Shown: positions 25,486 through 35,146, counted from the stretch's first letter. The stretch is 64,000 bases of DNA from CAYRQP01 sp964426545 (GCA_964426545.1 CAYRQP010000006.1:48465-112464), one strand, 5' to 3'. Translations and numbers: made by a program. The notes: generated by a model from the sequence alone, not told the origin.

Positions 25486-27275
25486 CAGTCATCCTCCCCG
25501 TCGGTATGAACATTCTCTTTTTTCGCTTCCTCTTCCAACTGCTGCATCCGGAAGAGTTCAGCGTATAATCCGCCCATGGCAAGAAGTTCATCGTGAGTAC
25601 CCTGTTCTGCAATAGTCCCCTCATCGATAACAATTATCAGATCCGCCTCTTTGATAGTACTGATTCTATGTGCCACGAGTATTGCAGTAAGATTGGTTAT
25701 TTCTTCCTTAAGTCGGCTCAGGATAGCTGCTTCCGTCTCTGTGTCAACACTCGAAAGGGAATCATCGAGAACCAGTATCCGCGGTTTGAGGGCAAGAGCA
25801 CGGGCTATCGCAATCCGCTGTTTCTGCCCGCCTGACAGGGTAATTCCGCGTTCGCCTACCAGTGTATCATATCCATCCGGGAATCCGTCTATCTCTGCTG
25901 ACACTTCCACAAGTTTTGCCAGAGATTCGATTTCACTATTGCCGATTCCTTCTGCTCCAAATGCAATATTGTCGGCAACTGACATAGCAAATAAGAAGGT
26001 CTCCTGAGGTACATATCCGAACAGTCCGCGCAGGACAGAGAGTTTTAACTCACGCACATTTGTTCCGGAAAGAAACATTGAGCCTTCCGGTGGGTCATAC
26101 AAACGCATGAAAAGTTCTATGAGAGTTGTTTTCCCCGAACCTGTCTTTCCTGTAATTCCAAGGGTGCTTCCTGCCGGAAGTGTAAATGAAATGTCTCGCA
26201 GGACTTCTGTCTCTGCACCCGGATAGGTGAAGGACAGGTTCCTTGCTTCAAGTACCGGCTCATTGGTTTTCGTTATATGTCCGTCTGCAATATCAGGCAG
26301 TGTGCCAAATATTTTCTGCAGCCGTCCCATACTTGCAGCGCCGCGCTGAAGAAGATTTACGACCCAGCCTATTGCAATCATAGGCCATATCAGCATCATC
26401 AGGTAACTTGAGAATGCGACATACTCGCCAAGAGAGATGCTACCCTTGATGGCCATCGTGCCACCGGCACCAAGCAATATTGTAAGCGTCGTAAGAGCGA
26501 GGGCTCCAATCATCGGTTCGAACATTCCCCATAACCGGGCAAGTCTGATATTTTCTTGGACACAGCTCTGTGCCTTTTCGGAAAAATAAGCGTTCTCTGA
26601 GTCTTCATCTCCGTAGGCTTTGACCACCATCACACCGGAGAGTGACTCCTGGGCTTTCTCAGTAAGTGTCGAAAAAGCCTTCTGCACAGACTCGAACCGC
26701 TTGAATATGAGTTTCCCGAAACGTAGCATCAGTAAAGCAAGAAGAGGAAGCGGAAGCAATGTTATCAGGGTGAGTTTCCAGTTCATCAGTAGCATTATCG
26801 TTATGCTTGAAATAGAAAGGAACAGTGCATCGAACGATGCAATAGTCCCTATTCCCGTTGCCATCCGGACTGCGTTGATATCATTTGTCGCATGTGCCAT
26901 GATATCCCCGACTTTTGTGCGGTCGAAGTACTGCGGTGACAGAGTCTGCAGGTGGTCATACAGTTCCTGCCTGACATTCCTGTCGATGCGGTAACTGGCA
27001 CCGACAACGAAATACCGCCATAAAAATCGAAATACCCCCATGCAGACATAAATCGCCAGCACAGACAGTCCCATTTTGCTTATCATCGTCCGGGTTGCAG
27101 ACCCGCTTACCAGTCCATCTATAACACGCTCGAATATCTGCGGTATTATCAGCTGAAGCCCATCTACTACAATGAGTGTTGCCACACCGAGCAGTATAGC
27201 TTTCTTGTGTTTGAGTATCCTCTTGAGCAGCAGTTTCATGCTGCTTTTATCAATTTTCTCTTTACCGGGTTTCAA
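25485..27275 (-). CDS. ABC exporter subunit, degenerate-site half
   Basis: 596 residues, normal for a half-transporter. Helices occupy about 25-320. Walker A GKTGSGKTT, signature LSGGQKQR, H-loop AHRISTI. Walker B reads ILVLDDSLSSVD, with Asp in place of the catalytic Glu, so its own ATP site is degenerate; the partner carries the variant LSTGQ signature that completes this same site. That asymmetry is typical of heterodimeric ABC exporters. It is upstream of and coupled to the partner gene. Confidence 0.93.
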   Translation of the reverse strand: MKPGKEKIDKSSMKLLLKRILKHKKAILLGVATLIVVDGLQLIIPQIFERVIDGLVSGSATRTMISKMGLSVLAIYVCMGVFRFLWRYFVVGASYRIDRNVRQELYDHLQTLSPQYFDRTKVGDIMAHATNDINAVRMATGIGTIASFDALFLSISSITIMLLMNWKLTLITLLPLPLLALLMLRFGKLIFKRFESVQKAFSTLTEKAQESLSGVMVVKAYGDEDSENAYFSEKAQSCVQENIRLARLWGMFEPMIGALALTTLTILLGAGGTMAIKGSISLGEYVAFSSYLMMLIWPMIAIGWVVNLLQRGAASMGRLQKIFGTLPDIADGHITKTNEPVLEARNLSFTYPGAETEVLRDISFTLPAGSTLGITGKTGSGKTTLIELFMRLYDPPEGSMFLSGTNVRELKLSVLRGLFGYVPQETFLFAMSVADNIAFGAEGIGNSEIESLAKLVEVSAEIDGFPDGYDTLVGERGITLSGGQKQRIAIARALALKPRILVLDDSLSSVDTETEAAILSRLKEEITNLTAILVAHRISTIKEADLIIVIDEGTIAEQGTHDELLAMGGLYAELFRMQQLEEEAKKENVHTDGEDD

Positions 27276-27298
27276 TTGTTTTCTTCCGTTTAGTGGTG

Positions 27299-27628
27299 TC
27301 AGTAATACTCTGCGTCTCTATATTCCTGTTCGATGATCGCATATTCAAGCACCAGTAATTTCAGGTATTCCGGTTTTACCGACCAACCCTTGTCTGTAGG
27401 AACTGCGGTTACCGTAACAGTTACACCGGTCTCCTTCAACAGTTCCCGTGCAAGATCACCGATAAGAGCATATCTGTCTATATCGCTTTCAAGGACAATT
27501 GTCTCTGATTTTGTTCCGGGAAAAAGAACCTCTATGATTCCTGTCAGAACAAGTGTATCATCCGGAATGCTCGTACTGTTCCCGCAGGAAAGAACCACCA
27601 GGATTATCGACAGTATTATCCAACGCAT
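27299..27628 (-). CDS. Small lipoprotein
   Basis: 109 residues. The signal sequence MRWIILSIILVVLSCGNS ends in a lipobox (VLSC, lipid Cys at residue 15). The mature part (TLVLTGIIEVLFPGTKSETI ... LKLLVLEYAIIEQEYRDAEYY) shows a short beta-then-helix pattern and matches no family I know. It lies between the M16 gene pair and the ABC exporter, 10 bases after the inactive M16 homologue. It may be a lipid-anchored partner of either. Confidence 0.7.
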   Translation of the reverse strand: MRWIILSIILVVLSCGNSTSIPDDTLVLTGIIEVLFPGTKSETIVLESDIDRYALIGDLARELLKETGVTVTVTAVPTDKGWSVKPEYLKLLVLEYAIIEQEYRDAEYY

Positions 27629-27638
27629 GATTTTCCTT

Positions 27639-28943
27639 TCAGCGCAGCGGCCATGGCTGCAGTTCTTCGGCAGGGACTACGGTCGAATCCGCTATCATCC
27701 CCCACGCCCCGAAATTAACCCAGTTCGAAAGAGCCTGTGACAGTTCTTCCGGGGTTAATTCCGGCATGATGTCATAGACTTCATATCCGTTCCGCCAGTC
27801 TCCTGTCCCTATTTCATAACTTCCGAGTATCCAGCATTGAGTGCCTTTGTTTGCCAGCCCCATTGCTTCGTAGGTTCTGTTCGTTTCGACGGTTTCGGTT
27901 ACAATTACAGGGTCGAATCCATCATGTATTGCATTCTGTAAAACATCAGCCATTAGAGAACAGGCTTCGGCCGGCTCAGGCGATGATACATATAGATAAC
28001 CCCAGTTTTTCTCGTAGTTGGTGCTTCCCGACCAGGTAGCGTAAGTCAGTGCATTATCAGTTCGAAGTACCTGCCAGAGGACTTTACTGACTACAGAAAG
28101 TGCAGCGTTATAAGCCGGCAGGTCAGGATGCCCCTGCGGTGGTGCGTTGAACTTGACAACGCAGTATGCTGTTGGAGTTTCACTGTATTGAACAGCAATT
28201 GTATCCGAACTAACCGTGAAATCATCTACGGGACGGAATTCTTCCCCGCCTTCGGGTATATTGCCGAAAGCTGTCTCCAATATTTCCCTGAGTTCTTCGG
28301 GTGGCGTGGGTCCCGCATGAGTAATAAGCAGATTATCTGCTCTTATCCGCCCGGTGAGCATTTCCCGTATGTCGTCTTCAGTAAATGATGAAACGGTTTC
28401 AATTGTACCGTCAGGCAGTTTCCTGTATGTGTGTCCGGGCATAAACACATCATTTGCTACATACCATATCCAGTCATCAGGTGAATTTACCTTCTCCTGA
28501 ATACTCTGTATTGTACTCATTCTGACCTGTTCGACCGCCTGCTCATCGAGTTCCGGATTGAGAAGACAGTCCCCAAATGCGAGAAGAAGCTCCGGCATAT
28601 CCTCTCTGATGCACCTCAGGTGATATCTGGAAAAATCATAGTTGAAATTCCCCGTCCATTCCGCCTGGCTTCTGTCCATCAGTTCACGCCAGATTGGTCC
28701 GGTATATTCATCCGAACCCATTACGGCACACTCAAGTGCAAATCTTTCCAGCCCCTGAGTTTCTTCAGTCAATGCTCTGGAACCACCGATCATGAAGAAG
28801 GAGAGTCCCTCCACTTCGTTGTTGTCGAGAGTTCGTGTTATTACCTGAATACCATTTGAAAGTGTAAACTCATCTACATTTTCCGGAACACCGCCAAATA
28901 CAGAAACAGCCAAAAGCAGAAGTGAAATGATTATTGTTTTCAT
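27639..28943 (-). CDS. M16 peptidase-like protein, catalytically inactive
   Basis: 434 residues with signal peptide (1-18). The overall M16 layout is preserved (FTLSNGIQVITRTL ... the second-half block at about 220-430), but the zinc site is lost: where the partner has HFYEH, this protein has RFALE (residues 67-71). It is encoded one base after the active M16 gene. In two-chain M16 enzymes one subunit has the zinc motif and the other the substrate-binding residues, so this is probably the non-catalytic subunit. Confidence 0.85.
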   Translation of the reverse strand: MKTIIISLLLLAVSVFGGVPENVDEFTLSNGIQVITRTLDNNEVEGLSFFMIGGSRALTEETQGLERFALECAVMGSDEYTGPIWRELMDRSQAEWTGNFNYDFSRYHLRCIREDMPELLLAFGDCLLNPELDEQAVEQVRMSTIQSIQEKVNSPDDWIWYVANDVFMPGHTYRKLPDGTIETVSSFTEDDIREMLTGRIRADNLLITHAGPTPPEELREILETAFGNIPEGGEEFRPVDDFTVSSDTIAVQYSETPTAYCVVKFNAPPQGHPDLPAYNAALSVVSKVLWQVLRTDNALTYATWSGSTNYEKNWGYLYVSSPEPAEACSLMADVLQNAIHDGFDPVIVTETVETNRTYEAMGLANKGTQCWILGSYEIGTGDWRNGYEVYDIMPELTPEELSQALSNWVNFGAWGMIADSTVVPAEELQPWPLR

Positions 28944-28944
28944 G

Positions 28945-30270
28945 TTATTCCCCCCCTTCTTCGAGCGGTATCATTATGAAGTTCACATGCGGCCTATCAG
29001 TTATCCATGTCTGCAGAAATGCTTCTATTTCATCTAATTCAACCGCTTCAATGTTCTCCTGATAAGTCGTGTAGTAATCGAGATTGCCAGCTACCACCCA
29101 CCAGAAAGGAAGGGATTCGACCGCTACATCATATGCTGTTTCCTCAGCCAGCAGGCGATGGCGATAGAACTCTGCCTTTGCCATTGCAATTCCATCTTCT
29201 TCATAATATGACATCTCCTGAAGTTCTTCTATCTCATCGTGCAGCACCTCGAGCCCGGCTTCTGCATCTTCAGGCAGTATCATTCCGCCGAAGGTGATTG
29301 TGGGTGCAAACCGCTGGGTATAGTACGAGCCGTAAATACTCAGAAATGGTCCATTGGTTACAAGGTCCGTGTAGAATTCCCGGCTCATCAATCCGAGATA
29401 GGAACCCCAGACATCTGCAGGATAACTAGCTTCAGGTTGAGTCGCTATCGAGGGGCCTTCATATATAACCGATACATAGCCTATTCCCGCCGGGCTATCC
29501 ACATAAACTGTTGAGTCCCGCTCAATATTTATCAGAATAGGAAGGTCATCGTAATTGCTTCTGCCCCCATACTCCCAATCCCCGAAATACTCTTCTGCAA
29601 TTTCGAATGCCTCGCCATATTCGACATCGCCTGCAATTATCAGCACTGAATTGTCGGGGGTATAATACATCTCCTGAAAATCGTACATTGCAGGAGGTGC
29701 TGCCGACTGAATTACCTCAGGCACACCAATTCCGCTTATCCGCCATGGCGCATCTGAATAAATAGTCTCCTCTTTGGCAAGCGACAGATTTTGAAACGGA
29801 TGTGAAACTTTACGGTCATACTCGTTCATGATGACTTCGCGTTCCAGCTCCATTTCCTCCATGTCAAACAGAGGTGTAAGAATGGCGTCTGCCATGAACT
29901 CCATCCCCTCTTCGAACTTATCGCTTGCAATGGTACTGAAGTACTGGACACGTTCAGGATATGTTGTTCCGTTCCTCGATATACCGAGTTCCCCCATACG
30001 CCTGTTATAGGCAGTCTGATCAGGCAGAGCTTCGTTCCCTTTAAAGAACATATGCTCATAAAAGTGAGCGAAACCGTTCGTTTCAGCGGTTTCACATGTT
30101 GCTCCCGTCTTCACAGCTATGCATATGGTGACGACGGGTGCTGTAGCATCCGGGCTTACGACAACCGTAAGACCGTTGTCTAAAATCTCAGTTTGAAACT
30201 CAGCGGCAATGGACATCTGAAATAGCAGAAAGAGAAATAGTACTGATACAAAAGAAACACGCATTTTCAC
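28945..30270 (-). CDS. M16 family zinc peptidase, exported
   Basis: 441 residues with a signal peptide (about 1-22, ending SIAAE). The inverted zinc motif HFYEH is at 69-73, and Glu150 (in EREVIMNEYDR) lies 77 residues after His73, matching the HxxEH-x76-E pattern. The active domain is followed by a second M16 domain (about 220-430). It should act in the periplasm or at the cell surface on short peptides. It is first in a run with the inactive homologue, the lipoprotein and the ABC exporter. Confidence 0.92.
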   Translation of the reverse strand: MKMRVSFVSVLFLFLLFQMSIAAEFQTEILDNGLTVVVSPDATAPVVTICIAVKTGATCETAETNGFAHFYEHMFFKGNEALPDQTAYNRRMGELGISRNGTTYPERVQYFSTIASDKFEEGMEFMADAILTPLFDMEEMELEREVIMNEYDRKVSHPFQNLSLAKEETIYSDAPWRISGIGVPEVIQSAAPPAMYDFQEMYYTPDNSVLIIAGDVEYGEAFEIAEEYFGDWEYGGRSNYDDLPILINIERDSTVYVDSPAGIGYVSVIYEGPSIATQPEASYPADVWGSYLGLMSREFYTDLVTNGPFLSIYGSYYTQRFAPTITFGGMILPEDAEAGLEVLHDEIEELQEMSYYEEDGIAMAKAEFYRHRLLAEETAYDVAVESLPFWWVVAGNLDYYTTYQENIEAVELDEIEAFLQTWITDRPHVNFIMIPLEEGGE

Positions 30271-30362
30271 TCCTTGTTTTTATAAGTTGCTAATCTAATA
30301 TATTAAGATTGACTTGTATAGAATATAAGGGTTGCTCAAACATGATTTGAGAATAACAGTTA

Positions 30363-32786
30363 ATGAAAAACAAAGACTCCAACGAAACAGCTGACGCGGG
30401 CAGACTGGTCAATGTTGTAATTACACGTCCTCTCTGGCAGCCTTTTACATACAGGCTCCCCGATAAACTCGATGGCGGGAATATATTGGGATGCAGGGTC
30501 ATTGTTCCGTTTGGAAAAGACCGGCTTACCGGATACATCTGGGATGAAAAAGTAAATACTGATCTTAAAAAAGTGAAGAACATTCTGGAAAGGACAGACT
30601 CTTCACCGCTCCTGCCGCCCGATGTTATCGAACTGGTAAAGTGGACTGCTGATTATTATCAGGCTCCCCCCGGAATGGTGATGTCAGCGGCACTTCCGCC
30701 CGGGATATCAGGAAAAGCACAGCGGTTTGTTATTCTCACGAGTAAGATTGACTCCTCTGATCCGCTCAGTAATCTCCTAGCCGAAAACAGAAAAGTAACT
30801 GTTAAAAGTATACAGGATGCCCTGGATAGCAATTATCCGCTGGAAGCAGAATTTTCAGTACTTGAATCAGATGGGGTAATTCGTACATGGTGGGAGGTCT
30901 CTTCCGGACCTAAAACACTCAGGGAAATAATGGTGGAGCCTGTCCCTGAATCCGGAGATCTTTCTGAAAAGGCACATGCCCTCCATAAGAAAGCTCCGAA
31001 ACAGGCGGAAATACTATTCCATATGGCTATTGCAGAGGAGGTCGTCTCGCGAAAACAGCTGCTACTGGAAACAAGAGCAGGACTTCCGTCTTTGAAGAGT
31101 CTTATCTCGAAAGGACTGCTACGGGAATTCTATGTCACAAAGATACGCGATCCCCTTCAGAATATTGGTAAACAACCGCCTGAATCTCTTCCGGATTTGA
31201 CGGATCAGCAGGATAAAGTATTCAGCAGAATAATGAAGTCTGTAAATACTAAAGGAGTATTCCTGCTTCATGGTGTCACGGGAAGCGGAAAAACAGAGAT
31301 CTATCTACGCGTAATCTCTGAAGTACTGAAAAGCGGTAGAAGTGCTCTCGTTCTAGTCCCTGAAATATCCCTTACCCCTCTTGCCGTTTCAAGGTTTGAA
31401 AGACGATTTCCCGGTATAATCGCTATTCTGCACAGCGGTATGTCTCCGGGAGAGAGACTGGACAGCTGGAACCTCGCAAGGCAGGGAGAAAGAAAGATAG
31501 TGATCGGCCCTAGAAGCTGTATCTTCGCCCCGCTCCCAAACCTCGGGGTAATAGTAGTCGATGAAGAACACGACTCGAGTTACAAGCAGAATGAGTTACC
31601 AAGGTATCATGGAAGAGACCTTGCCATAGTCAGGGGAGCAATGGTGAACATTCCGGTCATCCTCGGTTCTGCAAGCCCGTCCCTCGAATCTTACGGAAAT
31701 GCAAAGAAGGATAAATACACTCTCCTTGAGTTATCGAAGCGAATAAATGACAGACCTATGCCCGAAACAACGATTGTCGCGGCAGGTACTATGAACCATC
31801 CGCTTCTTTCGGATGAACTTCTCGCAGGTATTGGAAAGAGAACGGCTAAGGGCGAACAGAGTATCGTACTGATTAACAGAAGGGGGTTTTCTCCGACTCA
31901 GGTCTGCCGGAATTGTGCACATCGCGAAGAGTGTCCAAATTGTGGAGTTACACTCACATATCACAAAAAGGGACAAGCGCTTCGTTGTCACTATTGCGGA
32001 TTCTGGAAGCCCGCTATGAAACGATGTCCCGAGTGTGGTCTCGATCAATTCTCGCATATGGGACCCGGTATACAGAAAGTAGAAGATGCCATCAAAGAAC
32101 TTCTCCCTGATACACGCATCATTAGAATGGACGCAGATACCACCCGTGGAAAGATGGCGCACTGGCAAATACTCGAAAAGTTCGGGTCAGGGGCTGGCGA
32201 TGTGCTTCTCGGAACCCAGATGGTTGCAAAGGGACATGATTTTCCGGCGGTAACTCTTGTCGGAATAATTGCAGCTGATATGGGGCTTGCGTTTCCTGAT
32301 TTCAGGGCAGCGGAGAGGACTTTCCAACTGATTCTGCAGGTGGCCGGAAGGGCTGGAAGAGCAGATAAACCAGGGGAGGTTATAGTTCAGACAATCGATG
32401 CAGGAGATCCAATTATCCGGGCTGCTGCCAATCATGATTATGACGGGTTTCTGGAACTGGAGATGTCTGTGAGGGAAGCATTCGGATATCCGCCATTCGG
32501 GCATCTTATCCGATTCATCTGGAGTGGGTTGAATGAAGATGCAGTTCAAAGCAGTGCACGGTATTCAGCAAATATAGGTGTGATTAATAATGCAGATATC
32601 TCCACTCCGCAGGAAGCGGTGTTTCCGAGAATAAATCGGCGATGGCGGTGGAGCGTACTGGCTTCATCTAATTCCCGTAAGGTGCTGGCTGAGGTTGCCG
32701 AAACAATCCGCCGGCGGTACGAATCGCTTACCCCCCCCCGCGGTGTCCGCCTCGACATCGACATCGACCCCCACAACCTCCTATAG
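30363..32786 (+). CDS. priA: Primosomal protein N' (replication restart helicase)
   Basis: 807 residues, slightly longer than usual. It loads the replisome at stalled forks. The N-terminal 3'-DNA-binding domain (VVITRPLWQPFTYRLPD) is followed by Walker A GVTGSGKTEIYL, DEEH box VVDEEHDSSYK, the paired zinc sites CRNCAHREECPNC and CHYCGF/CPECG, and motif V-VI (GTQMVAKGHDFPAVTLVG; QVAGRAGR). The stop TAG (32784-32786) abuts the left inverted repeat of the transposase unit, so the insertion landed at the very end without truncating it. Confidence 0.96.
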   Translation: MKNKDSNETADAGRLVNVVITRPLWQPFTYRLPDKLDGGNILGCRVIVPFGKDRLTGYIWDEKVNTDLKKVKNILERTDSSPLLPPDVIELVKWTADYYQAPPGMVMSAALPPGISGKAQRFVILTSKIDSSDPLSNLLAENRKVTVKSIQDALDSNYPLEAEFSVLESDGVIRTWWEVSSGPKTLREIMVEPVPESGDLSEKAHALHKKAPKQAEILFHMAIAEEVVSRKQLLLETRAGLPSLKSLISKGLLREFYVTKIRDPLQNIGKQPPESLPDLTDQQDKVFSRIMKSVNTKGVFLLHGVTGSGKTEIYLRVISEVLKSGRSALVLVPEISLTPLAVSRFERRFPGIIAILHSGMSPGERLDSWNLARQGERKIVIGPRSCIFAPLPNLGVIVVDEEHDSSYKQNELPRYHGRDLAIVRGAMVNIPVILGSASPSLESYGNAKKDKYTLLELSKRINDRPMPETTIVAAGTMNHPLLSDELLAGIGKRTAKGEQSIVLINRRGFSPTQVCRNCAHREECPNCGVTLTYHKKGQALRCHYCGFWKPAMKRCPECGLDQFSHMGPGIQKVEDAIKELLPDTRIIRMDADTTRGKMAHWQILEKFGSGAGDVLLGTQMVAKGHDFPAVTLVGIIAADMGLAFPDFRAAERTFQLILQVAGRAGRADKPGEVIVQTIDAGDPIIRAAANHDYDGFLELEMSVREAFGYPPFGHLIRFIWSGLNEDAVQSSARYSANIGVINNADISTPQEAVFPRINRRWRWSVLASSNSRKVLAEVAETIRRRYESLTPPRGVRLDIDIDPHNLL

Positions 32787-32818
32787 GCGGGACGGAGTCA
32801 ATTTGGTCAACTTACTTG
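32787..32818. repeat. Left terminal inverted repeat of the transposase unit
   Basis: It begins GCGGGACGGAGT directly after the priA stop codon and pairs with 33946-33977 with four mismatches. The transposase stop codon (32812-32814 on the complement) lies within it. The word GGGACGGAG recurs in the palindromic element at 20872-20951. Confidence 0.75.
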
Positions 32819-33828
32819 TCCAATATATGACTTATTAACGTATTAAATTGTGCCTTAGATGATATTCTTGATATATTCTGGTGTACTGCTTGTTTTGAAA
32901 TGTTAAGCAATCTCCCGGAATCGACATAACTCAAACCCAGATATTCTACAAAAGCATTACATAGAAATACCCTTGCGTGGGTTATTCTCTTTCTCCGGCT
33001 TGTTGATTCAAGCATAATCTTTGTTACAAACCAGTTTTCCTCTACATACATAAAGAGTTTATTGATACTCTCGTGTTCTTTACTTCTATTTCTAAAATCA
33101 GAGTTAGCAACGGAATTTGATTTCTCGAAAATTTCCTTTGCAAAATTCCTATTTCCAAGAATCCGGTGCTGTTTGGAGATGTCGACTTTCTCTTTCTTAG
33201 CATCATCTATATGCAATAATCCCTCAGATCCTATCAAATGCAACCCTTCATCGAAATCTAAATCATCAGATTCGTTATCTTCCGAGAACAGAAAAGAAAG
33301 ATATTCACCATTCTTCACATAGTTAGAATTTCCAAACATTTCATAGATTTTGTCAGCCTTTATTATTTTAGGATGAACTCGATTCATCAGTTCGTAATGA
33401 CCGCTCCATTTGTATGTAGTTAGATCCATTTGACCATTAACGATCCCTGCCTGAAGTGGATTCAAATGTATATACTTTACGAGCTTCTGAAAATACAGAT
33501 CCTCTTGAACAAGAATTGATTTGTATCTGTTTTGAAATAAGTGTCCAACACGGTCATGACGGTTATTGAAATAAAGCGCATATCCGGTAAGTAGTTTTCT
33601 CATGAACTGAGATAATGCTGTATCCCCTGTTTTTAGCAACAGATGAAAGTGATTGGGCATAAGCACCCATGCATATATTACAACATCTGTATCGGATACA
33701 CACTTCAGAAGACGAGTGGCAAATTCACTTCTGTCCCGATCATCTCTAAACAACAATCGCTTTTCTATCCCGCGAGACATCACATGGTGGATAGCGTCTT
33801 TCCAGTCTAATCTTTTTATCCTTGGCAT
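32812..33828 (-). CDS. REP-associated tyrosine transposase-like protein (Y1_Tnp)
   Basis: About 338 residues from the ATG at 33828 (MPRIKRLDW); the frame upstream opens only with a TTG, and GGAG lies 14 bases before the ATG. The Y1 domain shows IHHVMSRGIEKRLLFRDD, the HUH motif in MPNHFHLLLK, GHLFQNRYKS and YIHLNPLQAGIV, which contains the likely catalytic Tyr. A long C-terminal part ends in a helix-turn-helix like that of DnaA domain IV (ARVFLCNAFVEYLGLSY ... LLNISKQAVHQNISRI). RAYT proteins move or maintain REP palindromes; several such palindromes occur in this window. Confidence 0.88.
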   Translation of the reverse strand: MPRIKRLDWKDAIHHVMSRGIEKRLLFRDDRDRSEFATRLLKCVSDTDVVIYAWVLMPNHFHLLLKTGDTALSQFMRKLLTGYALYFNNRHDRVGHLFQNRYKSILVQEDLYFQKLVKYIHLNPLQAGIVNGQMDLTTYKWSGHYELMNRVHPKIIKADKIYEMFGNSNYVKNGEYLSFLFSEDNESDDLDFDEGLHLIGSEGLLHIDDAKKEKVDISKQHRILGNRNFAKEIFEKSNSVANSDFRNRSKEHESINKLFMYVEENWFVTKIMLESTSRRKRITHARVFLCNAFVEYLGLSYVDSGRLLNISKQAVHQNISRISSKAQFNTLISHILDK

Positions 33829-33945
33829 AGTACTATCATTGTACTCCAAAATCAAGACAATTTCAAGCCCCTAATTTTTTATTGTAGTAGAGAGTGATAA
33901 TTTGCCTTTTTTGTATATTACTCTTAGATACGCAATGTATCCCGC

Positions 33946-33977
33946 CAAGTTAGTTGACGAAGTTTACTCCGTCCCGC
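33946..33977. repeat. Right terminal inverted repeat of the transposase unit
   Basis: Inverse of the left end with 28 of 32 bases matching; the outer 12 bases are identical. It contains the stop codon of the gene at 33964-34302 and encodes that protein's last residues, Ser-Gly-Thr-Glu. Confidence 0.75.
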
Positions 33978-34302
33978 TGTGGTGAGCGAGAGGGAGGAGG
34001 GCATCACCGACGAGGATGGCGACGGCGGCGTTATCGAAGCGCGAGTTATCAGCATAAATGCCGGCATAAGCCTGTTGGTGGGCTGCGAATCCCGAATGCA
34101 GGAAATGAGAAGCAACGGCAGCATCAATCTCAAAATCAGAATTTTCGAACTTTAGATTGAATTCCGGTGGAATTGCTGCATCGTAATGCGGTTCGGATAT
34201 CTGCAGAATCAGTGCATCCCGAAGCTCTTCCGGAATATCTGCTGTTGTCTTGATTATCTCAATGCATCGGTCGCGTACTTCGCTAAAAGAGAGGTTAGCC
34301 AT
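33964..34302 (-). CDS. Small hypothetical protein downstream of cdaA
   Basis: About 112 residues starting at the ATG at 34302 (MANLSFSEVRDRC), which overlaps the cdaA stop by eight bases and has GAGAAG upstream; the open frame continues to 34440 but without a credible start. The protein looks helical: EIIKTTADIPEELRDALI, then FEIDAAVASHFLHSGFAAHQQAYAGIY. It matches no family I recognise. The last four residues come from the transposon end, so the native C-terminus may have been slightly changed. Coupling to cdaA hints at a link with cyclic di-AMP, but this is only context. Confidence 0.6.
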   Translation of the reverse strand: MANLSFSEVRDRCIEIIKTTADIPEELRDALILQISEPHYDAAIPPEFNLKFENSDFEIDAAVASHFLHSGFAAHQQAYAGIYADNSRFDNAAVAILVGDALLPLAHHSGTE

Positions 34303-35146
34303 CACTTCTCTCTTTGTCTTTTTCTTTATCTTCAATTTCAGTTTGCAGGTAATACGAAAGCCGCTCCTCCAGTATATCTGCGGTAAGTACCATATCCAGA
34401 GTCCCGTCGTGTCCAAGACTGAAATTACCTGTTTCTTCACTGACTATTACTGTAAGACAATCTGATACTTCTGTTATTCCAAGGCCGGCTCTGTGCCGTG
34501 AGCCGAGTTTCGATCTAAACTCCCTGAATACTTCAGGGCCACCGAAATATGTTTTCTTCGAGGTGGGAAGAAATGCTTTGGCTCCTATTATCTTATTGTC
34601 CCGAATTATTATAGCTCCGTCATGCAGATATCCCGGGGATGTGAGCATTGCCACTATCATATTTTTATCAATTGGGAGATCCTTGAGAGGAATCATTTCA
34701 TCGTAGAAATTATCCAGAGCTTCTTCTCTTTCTATTACAAAAAGACCGCCAAGATGATGACGCCGCAACATCAGACAGGTGCCGACGATATTGCCTATTT
34801 CAGTTGTGTGAACCTCCTGTCCACCAAAGAACCTCCTGAATTTATGTGAAAGGAATCGACCGGTAGAACCCAGCATATCGCGTATTTCATCGTGAAAAAG
34901 AACAACAATCGCAATCAGCAGAACGGGAGCAAGGGCTTCCATCACGTAGTTAATGATATAGAATTCCGTATTCTCAAGCACTGCAGCTATCATATAAACT
35001 ACAATGAACATCAGTATGACAGGCATGGCAGCAGTGCGCCATAGTTTTTTCAAAAGAAGCCACACAATAAGAACGACAAGGGCAATATTAGCCAGTTGAG
35101 TAAGCCAAAAGACGCTGAATATGGGGTGTCCCAGTGGTTCCATCAC
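34295..35146 (-). CDS. cdaA: Diadenylate cyclase (CdaA type)
   Basis: 283 residues. Three N-terminal transmembrane helices (about 12-32, 38-58, 66-86) precede a DisA_N cyclase domain with the catalytic DGA motif (LHDGAIIIRDNKIIGAKAFLP) and the RHR motif (LGSRHRAGLGITEVSDC). It makes cyclic di-AMP from two ATP. It lies directly after folP (no intergenic space), a different neighbour from the cdaR-glmM context of Firmicutes. The two ATG codons at the start are equivalent in support. Confidence 0.95.
   Translation of the reverse strand: MMEPLGHPIFSVFWLTQLANIALVVLIVWLLLKKLWRTAAMPVILMFIVVYMIAAVLENTEFYIINYVMEALAPVLLIAIVVLFHDEIRDMLGSTGRFLSHKFRRFFGGQEVHTTEIGNIVGTCLMLRRHHLGGLFVIEREEALDNFYDEMIPLKDLPIDKNMIVAMLTSPGYLHDGAIIIRDNKIIGAKAFLPTSKKTYFGGPEVFREFRSKLGSRHRAGLGITEVSDCLTVIVSEETGNFSLGHDGTLDMVLTADILEERLSYYLQTEIEDKEKDKERSDG

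Larger units (their letters stand above)
32787..33977. mobile_element. Y1/REP-type transposase unit bounded by 32-bp inverted repeats
   Basis: The left end 32787-32818 and the reverse complement of 33946-33977 match at 28 of 32 positions, starting with the identical 12-mer GCGGGACGGAGT. Between them lies one Y1-family transposase gene on the minus strand, visibly richer in A+T than the flanking genes. The left end abuts the priA stop and overlaps the transposase stop; the right end contains the stop of the small gene at 33964. No target duplication is obvious. Confidence 0.75.

Noticed and set aside
33829..33855. Longer N-terminus for the transposase from a TTG at 33855
   Set aside because: The Y1 domain begins right after the ATG at 33828 and the extra residues resemble no homologue; the SD favours the ATG.
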